Part shown: positions 16,257-24,825 of the stretch, in pieces
Position numbering within the stretch: the stretch's first letter is position 1
Layout of the letters: every line of letters begins with the position of its first letter
Assembly (NCBI RefSeq): GCF_014191255.1
Contig: NZ_JACHWH010000003.1
Location: 253,501-317,500, forward strand
Direction of reading: 5' to 3'
DNA length: 64,000 nucleotides
Source of the DNA: Amycolatopsis bartoniae
GTDB lineage: Bacteria > Actinomycetota > Actinomycetes > Mycobacteriales > Pseudonocardiaceae
Notes under the pieces: model-generated
Databases searched by the model: none
Seen by the model: the letters and a program-made list of their open reading frames with translations, nothing else
What the model was told of the DNA's origin: nothing
Program-made: the position numbers and the translations under genes

Positions 16257-17483
16257 GTGGGAAGTTTTCAGGTCGTCGGCGCCGCGGTCGTCGACGGGTC
16301 GGGTCGCGATCCCGTCGACGTCAACGTCACTGTCGAAGACGGGCATATCACCCAGGTCGGCGCCTCCGGTGCACGCGGCGAGCGCCTGGATGCCGGAGGC
16401 CTGACGATGACGCCCGGCCTGATCGACGCTCACGTCCACTTCGGCTTGTCGAGCCCGATCCAGCCGCAGTTCTCGTTTCAGATCAGCGTCGCCGAGATCG
16501 CGGCCGACATCTTCGCCACGGCTGGTGCGGCGCTCGATGCCGGCTTCACGACCGTTCGGGACACCGGCGGGATCGACGGCGGCGTGGTCACCACGATCGC
16601 GAAGGGCAAGGTCAGGGGGCCGCGCGTCCTGTCGTGCGGACCTGTTCAGTGCCAGATCGGCGGGCATGGCTACTACGGAGCCGACTGGGAACCCACCGAG
16701 CTGTGGAGGAGCCATCACGTTCCCGGTCTGTGCGCCCTGTCCATGATGTCGGGCAACGCAGACGAGCTGCGAGGCAACGTGCGCGAGGCATTCCGTCGGG
16801 GAGCCTCCTTTCTGAAGCTCTGTGTGACCGGCGGAGTGGTCGGCGCTCACGACCGGCTGGCCGACACCCAGTTCACCGTGGACGAGATCGCCGTCGCTGT
16901 TCAAGAAGCTGCGGCACGGGGCACGTACGTGACGGTTCACGCCCACAACAACGAAGGCATTCGGAACGCGGTCGAGGCGGGGGTGCGCTGTGTCGAGCAC
17001 GGCACTGACCTCGATGAGTCCACGGCCGCCCTGATGGCTGCGCGCGGGGTTTCCCTTGTGCCCACGTTCGCCGTCGTGGAGCAACTGCTGCATAACACCG
17101 CCGGGGCCGGCCTCGGCGAATCGAGCCGTGATCGGGTGTGGGGTGTTCGTGAGCGGATGACCGAGGCGCTCGCTGTCGCCAAGGAGGCCGGAGTACGGAT
17201 CGGGCTGGGTTCTGATCTCATCGGCCCGGCTCAGGACCGCCGAGGCGACGAGCTCAGGTTGCGCGCAGAGCTGGAGACGCCGATGGAAGCGCTCGTGGCG
17301 GCCACGAAGACGAACGCCGAGATCCTTGGCCTGTCCGGGCAGGTGGGCGTCATCGCTCCCGGCATGCAGGCGGATTTCGTGCTCTGGAACGGCAACCCGC
17401 TCGAAGATCCGAAGCTGTTCGCCGACCCGGCCAACGCCATCCTCGTCGTCCAGGCCGGACGCATTGTGAAGGACGTGCGATGA
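16257..17483 (+). CDS. Metal-dependent amidohydrolase (imidazolonepropionase/prolidase-like)
   Basis: A 408-residue amidohydrolase-superfamily enzyme of the binuclear Zn type. The N-terminal beta-sandwich precedes PGLIDAHVHFG (HxH). The carboxylated Lys is in ASFLKLCVTGG, the His ligands in VTVHAHNN and CVEHGTDL, and the Asp in IGLGSDLIG. The C-terminus ADFVLWNGNPLED closes the sandwich. It resembles Xaa-Pro or Xaa-Lys carboxypeptidase-type amidohydrolases and organophosphate-type relatives. GTG 16257 is chosen because GGAGGG (16243-16248) stands 8 bases upstream. Its stop overlaps the start of the esterase (ATGA), so it acts with that enzyme under the divergent TetR. Confidence 0.9.
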   Translation: MGSFQVVGAAVVDGSGRDPVDVNVTVEDGHITQVGASGARGERLDAGGLTMTPGLIDAHVHFGLSSPIQPQFSFQISVAEIAADIFATAGAALDAGFTTVRDTGGIDGGVVTTIAKGKVRGPRVLSCGPVQCQIGGHGYYGADWEPTELWRSHHVPGLCALSMMSGNADELRGNVREAFRRGASFLKLCVTGGVVGAHDRLADTQFTVDEIAVAVQEAAARGTYVTVHAHNNEGIRNAVEAGVRCVEHGTDLDESTAALMAARGVSLVPTFAVVEQLLHNTAGAGLGESSRDRVWGVRERMTEALAVAKEAGVRIGLGSDLIGPAQDRRGDELRLRAELETPMEALVAATKTNAEILGLSGQVGVIAPGMQADFVLWNGNPLEDPKLFADPANAILVVQAGRIVKDVR

Positions 17484-18334
17484 GTGCCATGTGGCAGGGC
17501 TGCCTCGCCGACACCGACTACTTCGAGCTGCGTTCCAGCGGCGGGCACGACTACGGCGTCTGGGTCACCACGCCACCGGGCTACGACCCCGCTACGACGC
17601 AAGCGCCTGTCGTCTATGTGCTCGACGGCAACTGGGCCGTGGGCATGACGGCTCCGCTCATCGTCACCCAGGCGGACCCCATGCACAAGATCCAGCCCTA
17701 CGTCCAAGTCAGCGTCGGCTACGCAGGCGAGGAAGCACAGCACTGGGCACGGCTGCGCAACAGGGACCTCGTGCCGCCCGGCGAGCCCGTCGCCAAGGAG
17801 TTCATCGACGCCGTGGAGATGGGATTTCAAACGGGCGCGATGACACGCGAGGAAGCCGACGCCTACCTGGCCGAATTACGCGACACGCACGCCGATGCCT
17901 TTCTGAGCTTCCTTACCGCGGAACTGCACCCGCGGATCGAACGCGACTACGGCACAGCCACGAGCGGCCACGGCCTTTACGGCTACTCCTACGGTGGGCT
18001 TTTCAGTCTCTACACCTGGCTCACCGGCTGCCCGCTCTTCGAGAGCGTTGGAGCGGGCAGCCCCGGCATCGCCAGTGAAGACAGTCAGGTCTTCGCCCAG
18101 CTCCAAGAAATGGGTGACAGCCAGCATGCCGCCACGCTGCACGTGACCTTCAACGAGCGAGAGCTTCTCGGAGACCTGGCCGTCTACCAGAGCGTCACGA
18201 AGAACACCGCCACCCTCCTTCACCGCCTCACCTCACGCGGCGGAGCCGTGACCAGCGCGGTCCTGCGTGAAACGCACGTGACCGGCCTGCAGGCCTCGTT
18301 CCTCAGCTACCTCAGGACCTGCCGGGCCCGGTAA
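17480..18334 (+). CDS. Esterase, alpha/beta-hydrolase (EsteraseD/Fes-like)
   Basis: A 284-residue serine hydrolase of the esterase D/siderophore-esterase (putative esterase, IroE-like) type. PVVYVLDGNWA gives the first strand and oxyanion loop, GLYGYSYGGLFSLY the nucleophile Ser elbow, VTFNERELLGD the acid region and RETHVTGLQ the His. No signal peptide is seen, so it is cytoplasmic. ATG 17480 overlaps the amidohydrolase TGA. The pair could hydrolyse one ester- and amide-containing substrate stepwise; that is inferred from coupling only. Confidence 0.87.
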   Translation: MSAMWQGCLADTDYFELRSSGGHDYGVWVTTPPGYDPATTQAPVVYVLDGNWAVGMTAPLIVTQADPMHKIQPYVQVSVGYAGEEAQHWARLRNRDLVPPGEPVAKEFIDAVEMGFQTGAMTREEADAYLAELRDTHADAFLSFLTAELHPRIERDYGTATSGHGLYGYSYGGLFSLYTWLTGCPLFESVGAGSPGIASEDSQVFAQLQEMGDSQHAATLHVTFNERELLGDLAVYQSVTKNTATLLHRLTSRGGAVTSAVLRETHVTGLQASFLSYLRTCRAR

Positions 18335-18344
18335 GCGCAAACGC

Positions 18345-18510
18345 CGCGCCGGGTGGCCGCACTCGGTTGCCCAGGGAACGGTGACGCAACCACTTCTGCA
18401 ACCTCATCGGAGGGACACCGAAGCCGCCGGCGACCTGCTCGATCGGCACACCCGGCTCACGGCTTCGGTGACCCGCACAACGTCCTCACGGAACTCAGGG
18501 GGCAGCGAAA
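18345..18510 (-). pseudogene. IS3-type transposase OrfA fragment (frameshifted)
   Basis: On the minus strand the segment starts with LPPEFREDVVRV, the opening of IS3-family OrfA helix-turn-helix proteins. After a frame change it continues GVPIEQVAGGFGVPPMRLQK followed by WLRH, the recognition half of the same HTH. No DDE domain and no terminal inverted repeats are seen nearby. It is a relic of an insertion just downstream of the esterase gene. Confidence 0.6.
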
Positions 18511-18873
18511 CCGCGTGAGGTGAAGCCGAGCTTGATCCTTCCGACTGACCACCCAGTGTCACCTCGGTGTGTGTCGGCATTGGACAGTCCTCGTCGGGGC
18601 CGATAGGCAACCAAGGGGAGAAGGCGCAGCATGGCCGGCACTTCCGCTGCGCGACCGTCTGTAATGGACGGTCATGACCGCCTCGGGCTGGAGGGAGTCC
18701 CGTTTGTCAGTGAGGGGCCATTCGGGACGTCGTCCTGGATATCGAAGGCACGTCGTCTCAAGGATGGCTGTCTCTCGGCCCCGGACCACGAGCGAGTGAC
18801 GCGAGGGTTGCGGCCCGGGGTCGCTCAGCCTCGACGGGGCTCCGAGCCGGGGGCAACTCATCCGTTTCCCGCC
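18511..18873. other. Non-coding or decayed stretch
   Basis: No frame here shows a recognisable domain, a credible ribosome site or the codon bias of neighbours. It probably is debris around the IS3-type fragment, bounded on the right by the HxlR stop codon. Confidence 0.5.
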
Positions 18874-19254
18874 TCAGCGGGCTGATGACCGCTCGTCGTA
18901 CTCGTGTTGCGCGGCGATGACCTCGCCGCTGTGCTCGATCGTCCACCTGTGCAGGCAGATGAACGGTCCGCGGAAAGATTCGCCCAGAGGCGTGAGGGAA
19001 TACTCGACGCCGATCGGCGAGGTCTCGAGCACCCGGCGCTGGATCAGGCCGTTGCGTTCCAGTCGGCGCAGCGTCTGGGTCAGCACCCGCTGCGTCACGC
19101 CATCCAGCTGCCGTTTGATCTCGTTGAACCGTGTCGGTTCTTCCAGAACCTGCATCGCCATCATCGACCACTTGTCAGCAACCTGATCGAGGATCGGGCG
19201 GCTCGGGCAGTCGGCGCTGAACCGCGGAGCCTCGGCGGGCGGGGTGGTGTCCAT
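18874..19254 (-). CDS. HxlR-family transcriptional regulator
   Basis: A 126-residue HxlR-type winged-helix regulator. The diagnostic parts are CPSRPILDQVADKWSMMAMQ at residues 16-35, RFNEIKRQLDGVTQRVLTQT, LRRLERNGLIQR and the wing PIGVEYSLTPLGESF. It is divergent from a quinone-reductase-like gene. A 7-base-arm inverted repeat (19310-19334) between them looks like its operator. Members of the family commonly answer to electrophiles or quinones, in keeping with this neighbour. Confidence 0.9.
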   Translation of the reverse strand: MDTTPPAEAPRFSADCPSRPILDQVADKWSMMAMQVLEEPTRFNEIKRQLDGVTQRVLTQTLRRLERNGLIQRRVLETSPIGVEYSLTPLGESFRGPFICLHRWTIEHSGEVIAAQHEYDERSSAR

Positions 19255-19309
19255 CAGGATCCTTAGTGCTCGGAAAGTGCGTATTGATCATTCATGGCGC
19301 GGGGACCAG

Positions 19310-19334
19310 GGTAGGTATACATCGCAAACCTACC
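19310..19334. promoter_or_regulatory. HxlR operator candidate
   Basis: GGTAGGT (19310-19316) and ACCTACC (19328-19334) are perfect inverted arms around an 11-base AT-rich spacer, the form typical of HxlR/QorR-type sites. It lies 56 bases from the HxlR start and about 220 bases before the oxidoreductase start. Nothing else coding is evident in 19255-19557. Confidence 0.55.
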
Positions 19335-19557
19335 GGCTCCTCGACAACCTTGGGAAACCCGTGAATCTGGATGCGGACACGACACTCGGCGTCGACATCG
19401 ACGCGGGAATGGCACGGATCACCCTGAACAGGAGCACGGCGCGCAGACGCCGGAGGGCGAGCGCGACCTGGAGTCGGTCATGCGCAACATCGCAGCCACT
19501 CTCCAACGCCAGGTCGGCAAGCTCGGCACCACATCAGAACCACTGGAGAATACGACG

Positions 19558-20544
19558 ATGAAGGCAGCTTTCTTCAACACCAACGGGCCAGCGAAGTCCG
19601 TGCTACAGGTGCTCGACGTCGCGCGACCGGAACCCGACCCCGGCCAGGTACGCGTTCGCGTCGCGCTTTCCGCGATCAACCCCGGCGACATGTGGATGAG
19701 GACGAACTCGTCACCGGGGGACTTCGGACCCGTCGGCGGGCACAACGGGCGCATCCCGCATCAGGACGGCACGGGCGTGATCGATGCGGTCGGCGCGGGC
19801 GTCGACGCGAGCCGGCTCGGCGAACGCGTGTGGATCTGGATGGCCGGCTCCGGCACGCCGTGGGGGACCGCCGCCCAATGGACCGTGGTGCCGTCCGAAC
19901 AAGCGGTCCGGCTGCCGGAAGGGGCGTCCGACGAACTGGGTGCCGGCCTGGGCATTCCCGCGATGACCGCGCATTGGTGCCTGCACGCCGACGGCTCACC
20001 GAAGGATCGCACGGTGCTCGTCGCGGCCGGAGCGGGCGCCGTCGGCCACTACGCGATCGAACTCGGCAAGATCGCCGGCGCGCGAATCGTGACCACTGTC
20101 AGCGGGCCGGAGAAGGCGGAGCTCGCTCATGCCGCCGGTGCGGACCTCGTGGTGAACTACCGCGACGCCGACGCCGCGCGGCAGATCCTCGACGGAGCCG
20201 GCCCCGTCGACCGGATCATCGAGGTCGCGCTGACCGACAACCTCGAACTGAACCTGGCCGTCGCCGCCCGGGGGGCAACGATCGTGACGTACGCGGCGCA
20301 GCCGGTGGACCCGACGCTGCCGGTGTTCCGGCTGATGTGGCCCAACCTCGTGCTGAGGTTCGCGCTGTTCCTCACCGAACCCCGGGACGCGCTCCTGCGC
20401 GCGGCTGCGGAGATCACCTCAGCGCTGGAGCAGAACCGGCTCTCACCTCTGCCCGTGCACTCCTTCGCCCTCGAAGACGTGGCGGCCGCACACGAAGCAG
20501 TCGAGGACGGTATCACCGGCAAGGTCGTGCTCGACCTGCGCTGA
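19558..20544 (+). CDS. NADPH:quinone reductase-like MDR oxidoreductase
   Basis: A 328-residue zinc-free medium-chain dehydrogenase/reductase of the quinone oxidoreductase (QOR) group. The N-terminal GroES-like domain holds INPGDMWMR and GTGVIDAVGAGV. The Rossmann motif is VLVAAGAGAVGHYAIELGKI (about residues 155-174), then HAAGADLVVNYRD. Structural zinc Cys residues are absent, which fits QOR rather than alcohol dehydrogenase. ATG 19558 has TGGAG 10 bases upstream. Divergent HxlR control suggests induction by quinones or reactive carbonyls. Confidence 0.88.
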   Translation: MKAAFFNTNGPAKSVLQVLDVARPEPDPGQVRVRVALSAINPGDMWMRTNSSPGDFGPVGGHNGRIPHQDGTGVIDAVGAGVDASRLGERVWIWMAGSGTPWGTAAQWTVVPSEQAVRLPEGASDELGAGLGIPAMTAHWCLHADGSPKDRTVLVAAGAGAVGHYAIELGKIAGARIVTTVSGPEKAELAHAAGADLVVNYRDADAARQILDGAGPVDRIIEVALTDNLELNLAVAARGATIVTYAAQPVDPTLPVFRLMWPNLVLRFALFLTEPRDALLRAAAEITSALEQNRLSPLPVHSFALEDVAAAHEAVEDGITGKVVLDLR

Positions 20545-20657
20545 CGAATGACGCCGGTGTGTGCCGCCGGGTGGGCCATCCCGTCACCGAGAGAATTCGA
20601 ACGCTTGGCCGTACAGCTGCGAGGTTGGCACACACGCTCCTGGAGTGAAACGGGCGT

Positions 20658-21113
20658 TCAGACCGCGGCAACAGCTAGCGGGGGAGTGGCCATCCACGCC
20701 CAGGGCCCGAGTAGCGCTGCCTCCAGAGCGGCGATTTCCGGGACGACGAGCGCGGCGCCGGCGAGCTCGTCGGGTAGTCCGTAGCCCCACCCGACGCCGA
20801 TGGTCGGTATGCGGTGCGCAGCGGCTCCGTCGACGTCGTGGTGTCGGTCACCGACCATCACCACGGAGGCGATGACGTCGGCTTTCGTGCTGCGGTCGGC
20901 CGCCTCGTCGGCGCCGCCGGCAAGGGTCAGGAACTCCATGAGGCCCAGCCCGGCCGCGATGTGCCTCGCCAGGGAGTCCGGCTTGGACATTGTAGGTGGC
21001 CTTATGGCGAGGTGCTCCGTGATCAGTGCAGCGGAGTCGACGAGCGTGCCGTCGAGGTCGAGCAACACCGTGCGCGGATCGATGGTTGGACGGTACCGCA
21101 CCACCGCGATCAT
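20658..21113 (-). pseudogene. HAD-family phosphatase (Gph-like) with cap domain deleted
   Basis: The 151-residue frame begins with the HAD motif I (LLDLDGTLVDSA), jumps to MSKPDSLARHIAAGLGL, then DRSTKADVIA and ends with motif IV (VVMVGDRHHDVDGAAAHRIP) and GVGWGYG. Compared with the usual 210-220 residues of phosphoglycolate phosphatase-like proteins, the whole helical cap (about 70-80 residues) and a short piece before motif IV are missing. The frame stays open, so a tiny capless phosphatase is possible, but two in-frame deletions look more like decay. Confidence 0.6.
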
Positions 21114-21264
21114 GGCTTGTCGCCGAGGAATCAACCGGGGCTTCGAGTCCGGCCATCCCGTCGTCGCAGCCGTTGGGGACGGGGCGCAGACCGTCGGCAT
21201 CGTCGGGGACGCGCTCGCGCTGCTCGTCGACGGTCGCCGTTTCCGGCGAGTCGGAATGCGTCCC

Positions 21265-21771
21265 CTAGGAAGGACCGACGGCGTTCGGGTCCCTGCCGCC
21301 GACGCCCGGGAAATCGATCGCGGTCGTGGTTGCCTCGTACTGCGCCACCGGAACGTGGCGGCGCTCGGCGATCCGCCACCCGGAGGAGCCCCGGACGAGC
21401 TTGTCGGACACCTCGACCCATCGGATCAGGACCGCGGGCTTTTCCTTGAGGGCCATGGTTGCGCAGAGGTGCATGTCCGCCGCCGCGACGTCACCGTCCA
21501 CTGTGATCCGCAGACTGCTGATGCTGTGGTCGATGAACCCGAACGGCTCGAGTGAGGACACGAACGTATCCGCGAAGCCGGTGCCGGTGAAGCGGCGCAG
21601 GCCCCCGAAGTAGGACAGGTCGGCGCCGGGGGTGAAGCAACTGCGCATGAGCGCCTCGTCCCGGCGGTCCATCGCATAGGTGTAGCGCTCGAGGACGTCC
21701 CGGACGGCGAACCGGTCCGCGGCGTCACCGTCCCGCACCGAACTCGTCGACGGCGACGGAGTGACAGCCAT
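21265..21771 (-). CDS. SnoaL/NTF2-like protein
   Basis: A 168-residue alpha+beta cone protein of the SnoaL_4 type. RFAVRDVLERYTYAMDRRDE gives the N-terminal helices and RSCFTPGADLSYFGG the first strand, with a terminal GWRIAERRHVPV strand. Such proteins act as isomerases, dehydratases or cyclases, or are small subunits of ring-hydroxylating dioxygenases. ATG 21771 follows GGAAGGAGGCTTG. It is divergent from the symporter of the MarR cluster and could serve that pathway. Function is not assignable. Confidence 0.8.
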   Translation of the reverse strand: MAVTPSPSTSSVRDGDAADRFAVRDVLERYTYAMDRRDEALMRSCFTPGADLSYFGGLRRFTGTGFADTFVSSLEPFGFIDHSISSLRITVDGDVAAADMHLCATMALKEKPAVLIRWVEVSDKLVRGSSGWRIAERRHVPVAQYEATTTAIDFPGVGGRDPNAVGPS

Positions 21772-21805
21772 CAAGCCTCCTTCCCTGGGGGGGCGACAGC
21801 CATGA

Positions 21806-21822
21806 CGGTAGCTCAGCTACCG
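21806..21822. promoter_or_regulatory. Inverted repeat in the SnoaL/symporter divergent promoter
   Basis: CGGTAGC-TCA-GCTACCG: perfect 7-base arms and a 3-base centre, 35 bases from the SnoaL start. It is a second palindrome beside the AAGCATGCTT site and may bind a different regulator. Confidence 0.35.
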
Positions 21823-21830
21823 AATACATT

Positions 21831-21844
21831 ACAAGCATGCTTGC
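21831..21844. promoter_or_regulatory. MarR operator candidate 1 (CAAGCATGCTTG)
   Basis: The perfect 12-base palindrome CAAGCATGCTTG (21832-21843) lies in an AT-rich patch before the symporter gene. Versions of the AGCATNCTT half recur at 23731-23744 and twice at 24781-24810, all in promoters facing genes of the MarR cluster. Confidence 0.5.
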
Positions 21845-21929
21845 ATTATCGGTGCCTGCTCGGTTAGCGTCTCTGCGACCTTGGAGCCGCGCACATTGCC
21901 TGCTTCATCGCCTCGAAGGGGAGGCCACT

Positions 21930-23243
21930 ATGACAGCGCTGTCCGAAGCGGAACCCTCAAGTGCCAGCATCCTGCGGCGGACCACGTTGGCCGCCGCGAT
22001 CGGCAACACCGTCGAGAACTACGACTACGCCGTGTACGGCTTCGTGGCCGCAGTGCTGGGTAAGAACTTCTTCCCCCACGCGACTCCCGGTGCCGCGTTG
22101 CTGTCGACGTTCGCGGTGTTCGGTGCCGCGTTCGTCGTCCGGCCGCTCGGCGGCCTGCTCCTCGGCCCCGTAGCCGACCGGCTCGGCCGCAAGCCCACGC
22201 TCGTGGTGACGCTGATCGGCATGGCGGTGGTCAGCACGCTGATCGGGCTGCTGCCCACCGCGGAGACGATCGGGATCGCCGCCCCGATCCTGTTGGTGGT
22301 CCTGCGCATGCTGCAGGGCCTCGCGGCGGGCGGGGAGTACGGCACCGCGATCATCTACGCCGCCGAATTCGCGCCCGCGAACCGGAAGGGCGAGATGGCC
22401 GGCCGCGTCCAGATGGGCAGCCTCGCCGGCCTGCTCATCGGCGCGTTCGTCGTCGTGGGACTGAACCTGTCCCTGAGCCCCGCGGCGATGCAGTCCTGGG
22501 GCTGGCGGGTGCCGTTCCTGCTGGCACTCCCGCTGGGGGCGATCGGGCTCTACCTGCGCAGCCGGCTGGGTGAAACCCCCGAGTTCGTCGCGGCCCGGGA
22601 CCACACGCGGGACGCGCCACCGCTGGACCGCAGGGTGTGGCGCGGCCTGCTGCTGATCGGGGTGGCGGCCACCCATGCCGTGGGCTTCTACCTGGCGTTC
22701 ACCTACGTGCAGAACCTGATCATTCAGCTTCACTTCTCCACGGTGACGGCGACGGCCGTGGTCGGGTGCGCCCTGGCCGTCGGCATCGGCCTGGTCGTCG
22801 CCGGCGGGCGCCTGTCGGACCGGATCGGGCGGCACCCGGCGCTGCTCATCGCGACAGCGGTGATCCTGATCGCCTCGTATCCGCTGATGGCGGGACTGAC
22901 CGCCGCGTCGAACCCCTGGCTGCTCGCCGTGTGCGCGGTGCTCCTGGCCGCCGGACCGTCGTTCTACTCGGGCGTCGCCCCGATCACCTACGTCGAGTTG
23001 TTCCCGGTGCACGCGCGCGGCACCGGCGTGGCACTGGCCTTCAACGTGGCTGTCGCGATCTTCGGCGGATTCATCATCTACGTGACACAGTGGCTGGTCC
23101 AGGCGACGGGAGACAACCGTGCCGGCGCGTTCGTCCTCATGGGCTCCGCCGTGCTGAGCGGGCTGACCGCCCTCTGCCTGCACTCCGTACTGACGCCCCG
23201 CACCCCGCGGCACGGCGCGCCGCTCGCACCCGAGCCGGCCTGA
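21930..23243 (+). CDS. MHS-family metabolite:H+ symporter (MFS)
   Basis: A 437-residue 12-segment MFS carrier of the metabolite:H+ symporter group. It has NTVENYDYAVYGFVAAVLGK in TM1, DRLGRKPTLV in loop 2-3, LQGLAAGGEYGTAIIY in TM4, WGWRVPFLLALP before the middle loop, and SDRIGRHPAL in the second half. ATG 21930 has GGGGAGG just upstream. Its leader carries the MarR-type palindrome. It converges on the MarR gene (6-base gap) and probably imports the carboxylate handled by the genes to its right. Confidence 0.9.
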   Translation: MTALSEAEPSSASILRRTTLAAAIGNTVENYDYAVYGFVAAVLGKNFFPHATPGAALLSTFAVFGAAFVVRPLGGLLLGPVADRLGRKPTLVVTLIGMAVVSTLIGLLPTAETIGIAAPILLVVLRMLQGLAAGGEYGTAIIYAAEFAPANRKGEMAGRVQMGSLAGLLIGAFVVVGLNLSLSPAAMQSWGWRVPFLLALPLGAIGLYLRSRLGETPEFVAARDHTRDAPPLDRRVWRGLLLIGVAATHAVGFYLAFTYVQNLIIQLHFSTVTATAVVGCALAVGIGLVVAGGRLSDRIGRHPALLIATAVILIASYPLMAGLTAASNPWLLAVCAVLLAAGPSFYSGVAPITYVELFPVHARGTGVALAFNVAVAIFGGFIIYVTQWLVQATGDNRAGAFVLMGSAVLSGLTALCLHSVLTPRTPRHGAPLAPEPA

Positions 23244-23249
23244 GCGAGA

Positions 23250-23717
23250 TCAGTGCCGGCGCGCTTGGCGAGCGTCTTTGATCTCGGTCTCGACCGCGAC
23301 GGCGCACCGCCGGAGGGTGGCCACGAGTTGCGGGAACTGGCCGGGCTCGAGCATGGCCTCCAGCGTCGACTCGATCTTGTCGACCTCGGCTGCCATCTCG
23401 GCCAGGCTGGCCCGGCCCGCCGGGGTCAGCGCCAGCGACATGGCTCGTTCGCTCTCCGGGTGCGGGCTCCGGTCCACCCATTCCCTGCGCTCGAGTTCGG
23501 CGACGATCCTGGTCATCGTCTGAGGCTTCACGAAGCAGCGGCGGGACAGCTGGGCCAGGGACAGATTGGGCTGCCGTTCCAGGATCTTGAGGGCCGCGTA
23601 GCCGGAGAGCGTCATCCGCCACGGCTTGAGCCTCATCGCCCCGATGTTCGCCACGGCACGTTCGAGGCGCGTGACCGCATCGGTGAGGTAGTCCGGCTGG
23701 CCCGTAGCTGAATCCAC
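23250..23717 (-). CDS. MarR-family transcriptional regulator
   Basis: A 155-residue MarR protein. The winged HTH runs from SGYAALKILERQPNLSLAQL through SRRCFVKPQTMTRIVAELE to RREWVDRSPHPESERAMSLA and LTPAGRASL. The long terminal helix (EVDKIESTLEAMLEPG) forms the dimer interface. It is divergent from the Ldh-type gene, with one AGCATCCTTACA site in the 42-base gap, so it is the obvious regulator of the 21.8-29.6 kb cluster. Confidence 0.9.
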   Translation of the reverse strand: MDSATGQPDYLTDAVTRLERAVANIGAMRLKPWRMTLSGYAALKILERQPNLSLAQLSRRCFVKPQTMTRIVAELERREWVDRSPHPESERAMSLALTPAGRASLAEMAAEVDKIESTLEAMLEPGQFPQLVATLRRCAVAVETEIKDARQARRH

Positions 23718-23730
23718 GCTCCAATTTTAG

Positions 23731-23744
23731 ACAGCATCCTTACA
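23731..23744. promoter_or_regulatory. MarR operator candidate 2
   Basis: ACAGCATCCTTACA, an imperfect copy of the 21831 palindrome, sits between the MarR start (23717) and the Ldh-type start (23760), where bound repressor would cover both promoters. Confidence 0.45.
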
Positions 23745-23759
23745 ACGGGAGGTTCTGAC

Positions 23760-24779
23760 ATGCCCGGCTCGACCACCACGTCCGCACCGACGGTCGGTCT
23801 GCCCCTGGGTGATGCCCGGCGCATCGTGAACGATGCGCTGGTCGCCGTGGGCTACACACCGGAGGAAGCCGAGGTCATCGCGGACCACCTGATGGACTGC
23901 GAGCTGCGCGGACTGTCCTACGCGGGGCTGGCCCGCGCGGTGTCGATCATCGAGCGGATCCGTGCCACGGCGCCGCCACAGCCGATCCGGGTCGATCGTG
24001 AGACCCCGGTGTCCGCGGCCCTGGACGGTGGGGACCAGGTTGGCTACCTCGTCGCCGCCCGCGCCACGGAGATCGGCTTGGCGAAGGCGCGCGCCCAGGG
24101 CGTGGCGGTGGTCAGCGCCCGCCGGACCTGGTACACGGGGATGTTCTCGTATTACCTGGAGCGCATCGTCGACGCCGGGTTCGTCGGCATGATCGCGGGC
24201 AGCGCACCCGCGCTCGTCGCTCCACACGGGGGTACCGAGGCCCGGTTCGGGACCAACCCGATCGCGTTCGGCTTCCCGACCTCCGACGGCCCGCTGATCT
24301 GGGACATCGGCACCTCGTCCATCACCCACGCCGAGGTCACCCTCGCGGCCCGGCTCGGCGAGCCCCTGCCCGAGGGGAAGGCCTACGACGCGGCGGGACG
24401 GCCGACCACCGACGCGGGCGCGGCCTTGGCAGGCGCCTTCACCGTGTGGGGTGGGCACAAGGGCTCCGGGCTCGCCCTCGTGGTGCACCTGCTCGGCATG
24501 CTCTCCGGCGCTTCGGCCACCCCGGTCGGCGTCTCCGACTGCGGCTTCCTGGCCATCGTCATGGACCCGTCGGCGCTCGGTGACGCCGCCGACTTCCGTG
24601 CTCGCGCGGCCGACTTCGCCGAGTCGGTCCGCGCCACCCGCCCTGTCAACAGTGGCGCCCCGGTCCGGGTCCCCTTCGATCGCTCGGCGGCTCTGCGCGC
24701 GGAGACCCTTCGTCGCGGAACCATCGAGGTCACGGTCCCGGTGGTGGAGACCCTCAAACAGATCACCCTGGTCAAATAG
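23760..24779 (+). CDS. Ldh2/malate dehydrogenase-like oxidoreductase (YlbC/ComC family)
   Basis: A 339-residue NAD(P)-dependent dehydrogenase of the LDH2/MDG1 fold, which reduces 2-oxo acids or oxidises 2-hydroxy acids and sometimes reduces cyclic imines. Conserved parts are ADHLMDCELRGLSYAGLAR, RRTWYTGMFSYYLERI, APHGGTEARFGTNPIAFG and WGGHKGSGLALVVHLLGMLSG. The usual His of S-H-F/H-G in other members is here replaced by the RGLSYAG context, hinting at a different substrate. CGGGAGG precedes ATG 23760. First of a run of co-directed genes. Confidence 0.85.
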   Translation: MPGSTTTSAPTVGLPLGDARRIVNDALVAVGYTPEEAEVIADHLMDCELRGLSYAGLARAVSIIERIRATAPPQPIRVDRETPVSAALDGGDQVGYLVAARATEIGLAKARAQGVAVVSARRTWYTGMFSYYLERIVDAGFVGMIAGSAPALVAPHGGTEARFGTNPIAFGFPTSDGPLIWDIGTSSITHAEVTLAARLGEPLPEGKAYDAAGRPTTDAGAALAGAFTVWGGHKGSGLALVVHLLGMLSGASATPVGVSDCGFLAIVMDPSALGDAADFRARAADFAESVRATRPVNSGAPVRVPFDRSAALRAETLRRGTIEVTVPVVETLKQITLVK

Positions 24780-24780
24780 A

Positions 24781-24810
24781 CAGCATGCTTATATTATGTG
24801 AGCATCCTAA
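24781..24810. promoter_or_regulatory. MarR operator candidates 3 and 4 before the monooxygenase
   Basis: AGCATGCT (24782-24789, palindromic) and AGCATCCTAA (24801-24810) lie in the 46-base gap between the Ldh-type stop and the LLM start. This indicates an internal regulated promoter and ties the downstream genes to the same MarR. Confidence 0.45.
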
Positions 24811-24825
24811 AGAGGAGAGTGAGTA

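Noticed and set aside
19380-19440. Short plus-strand piece reading GVDIDAGMARITLNR, like the start of an enoyl-CoA hydratase
   Set aside because: Only about 15 residues match; nothing of the crotonase fold follows, so it is too weak to annotate.
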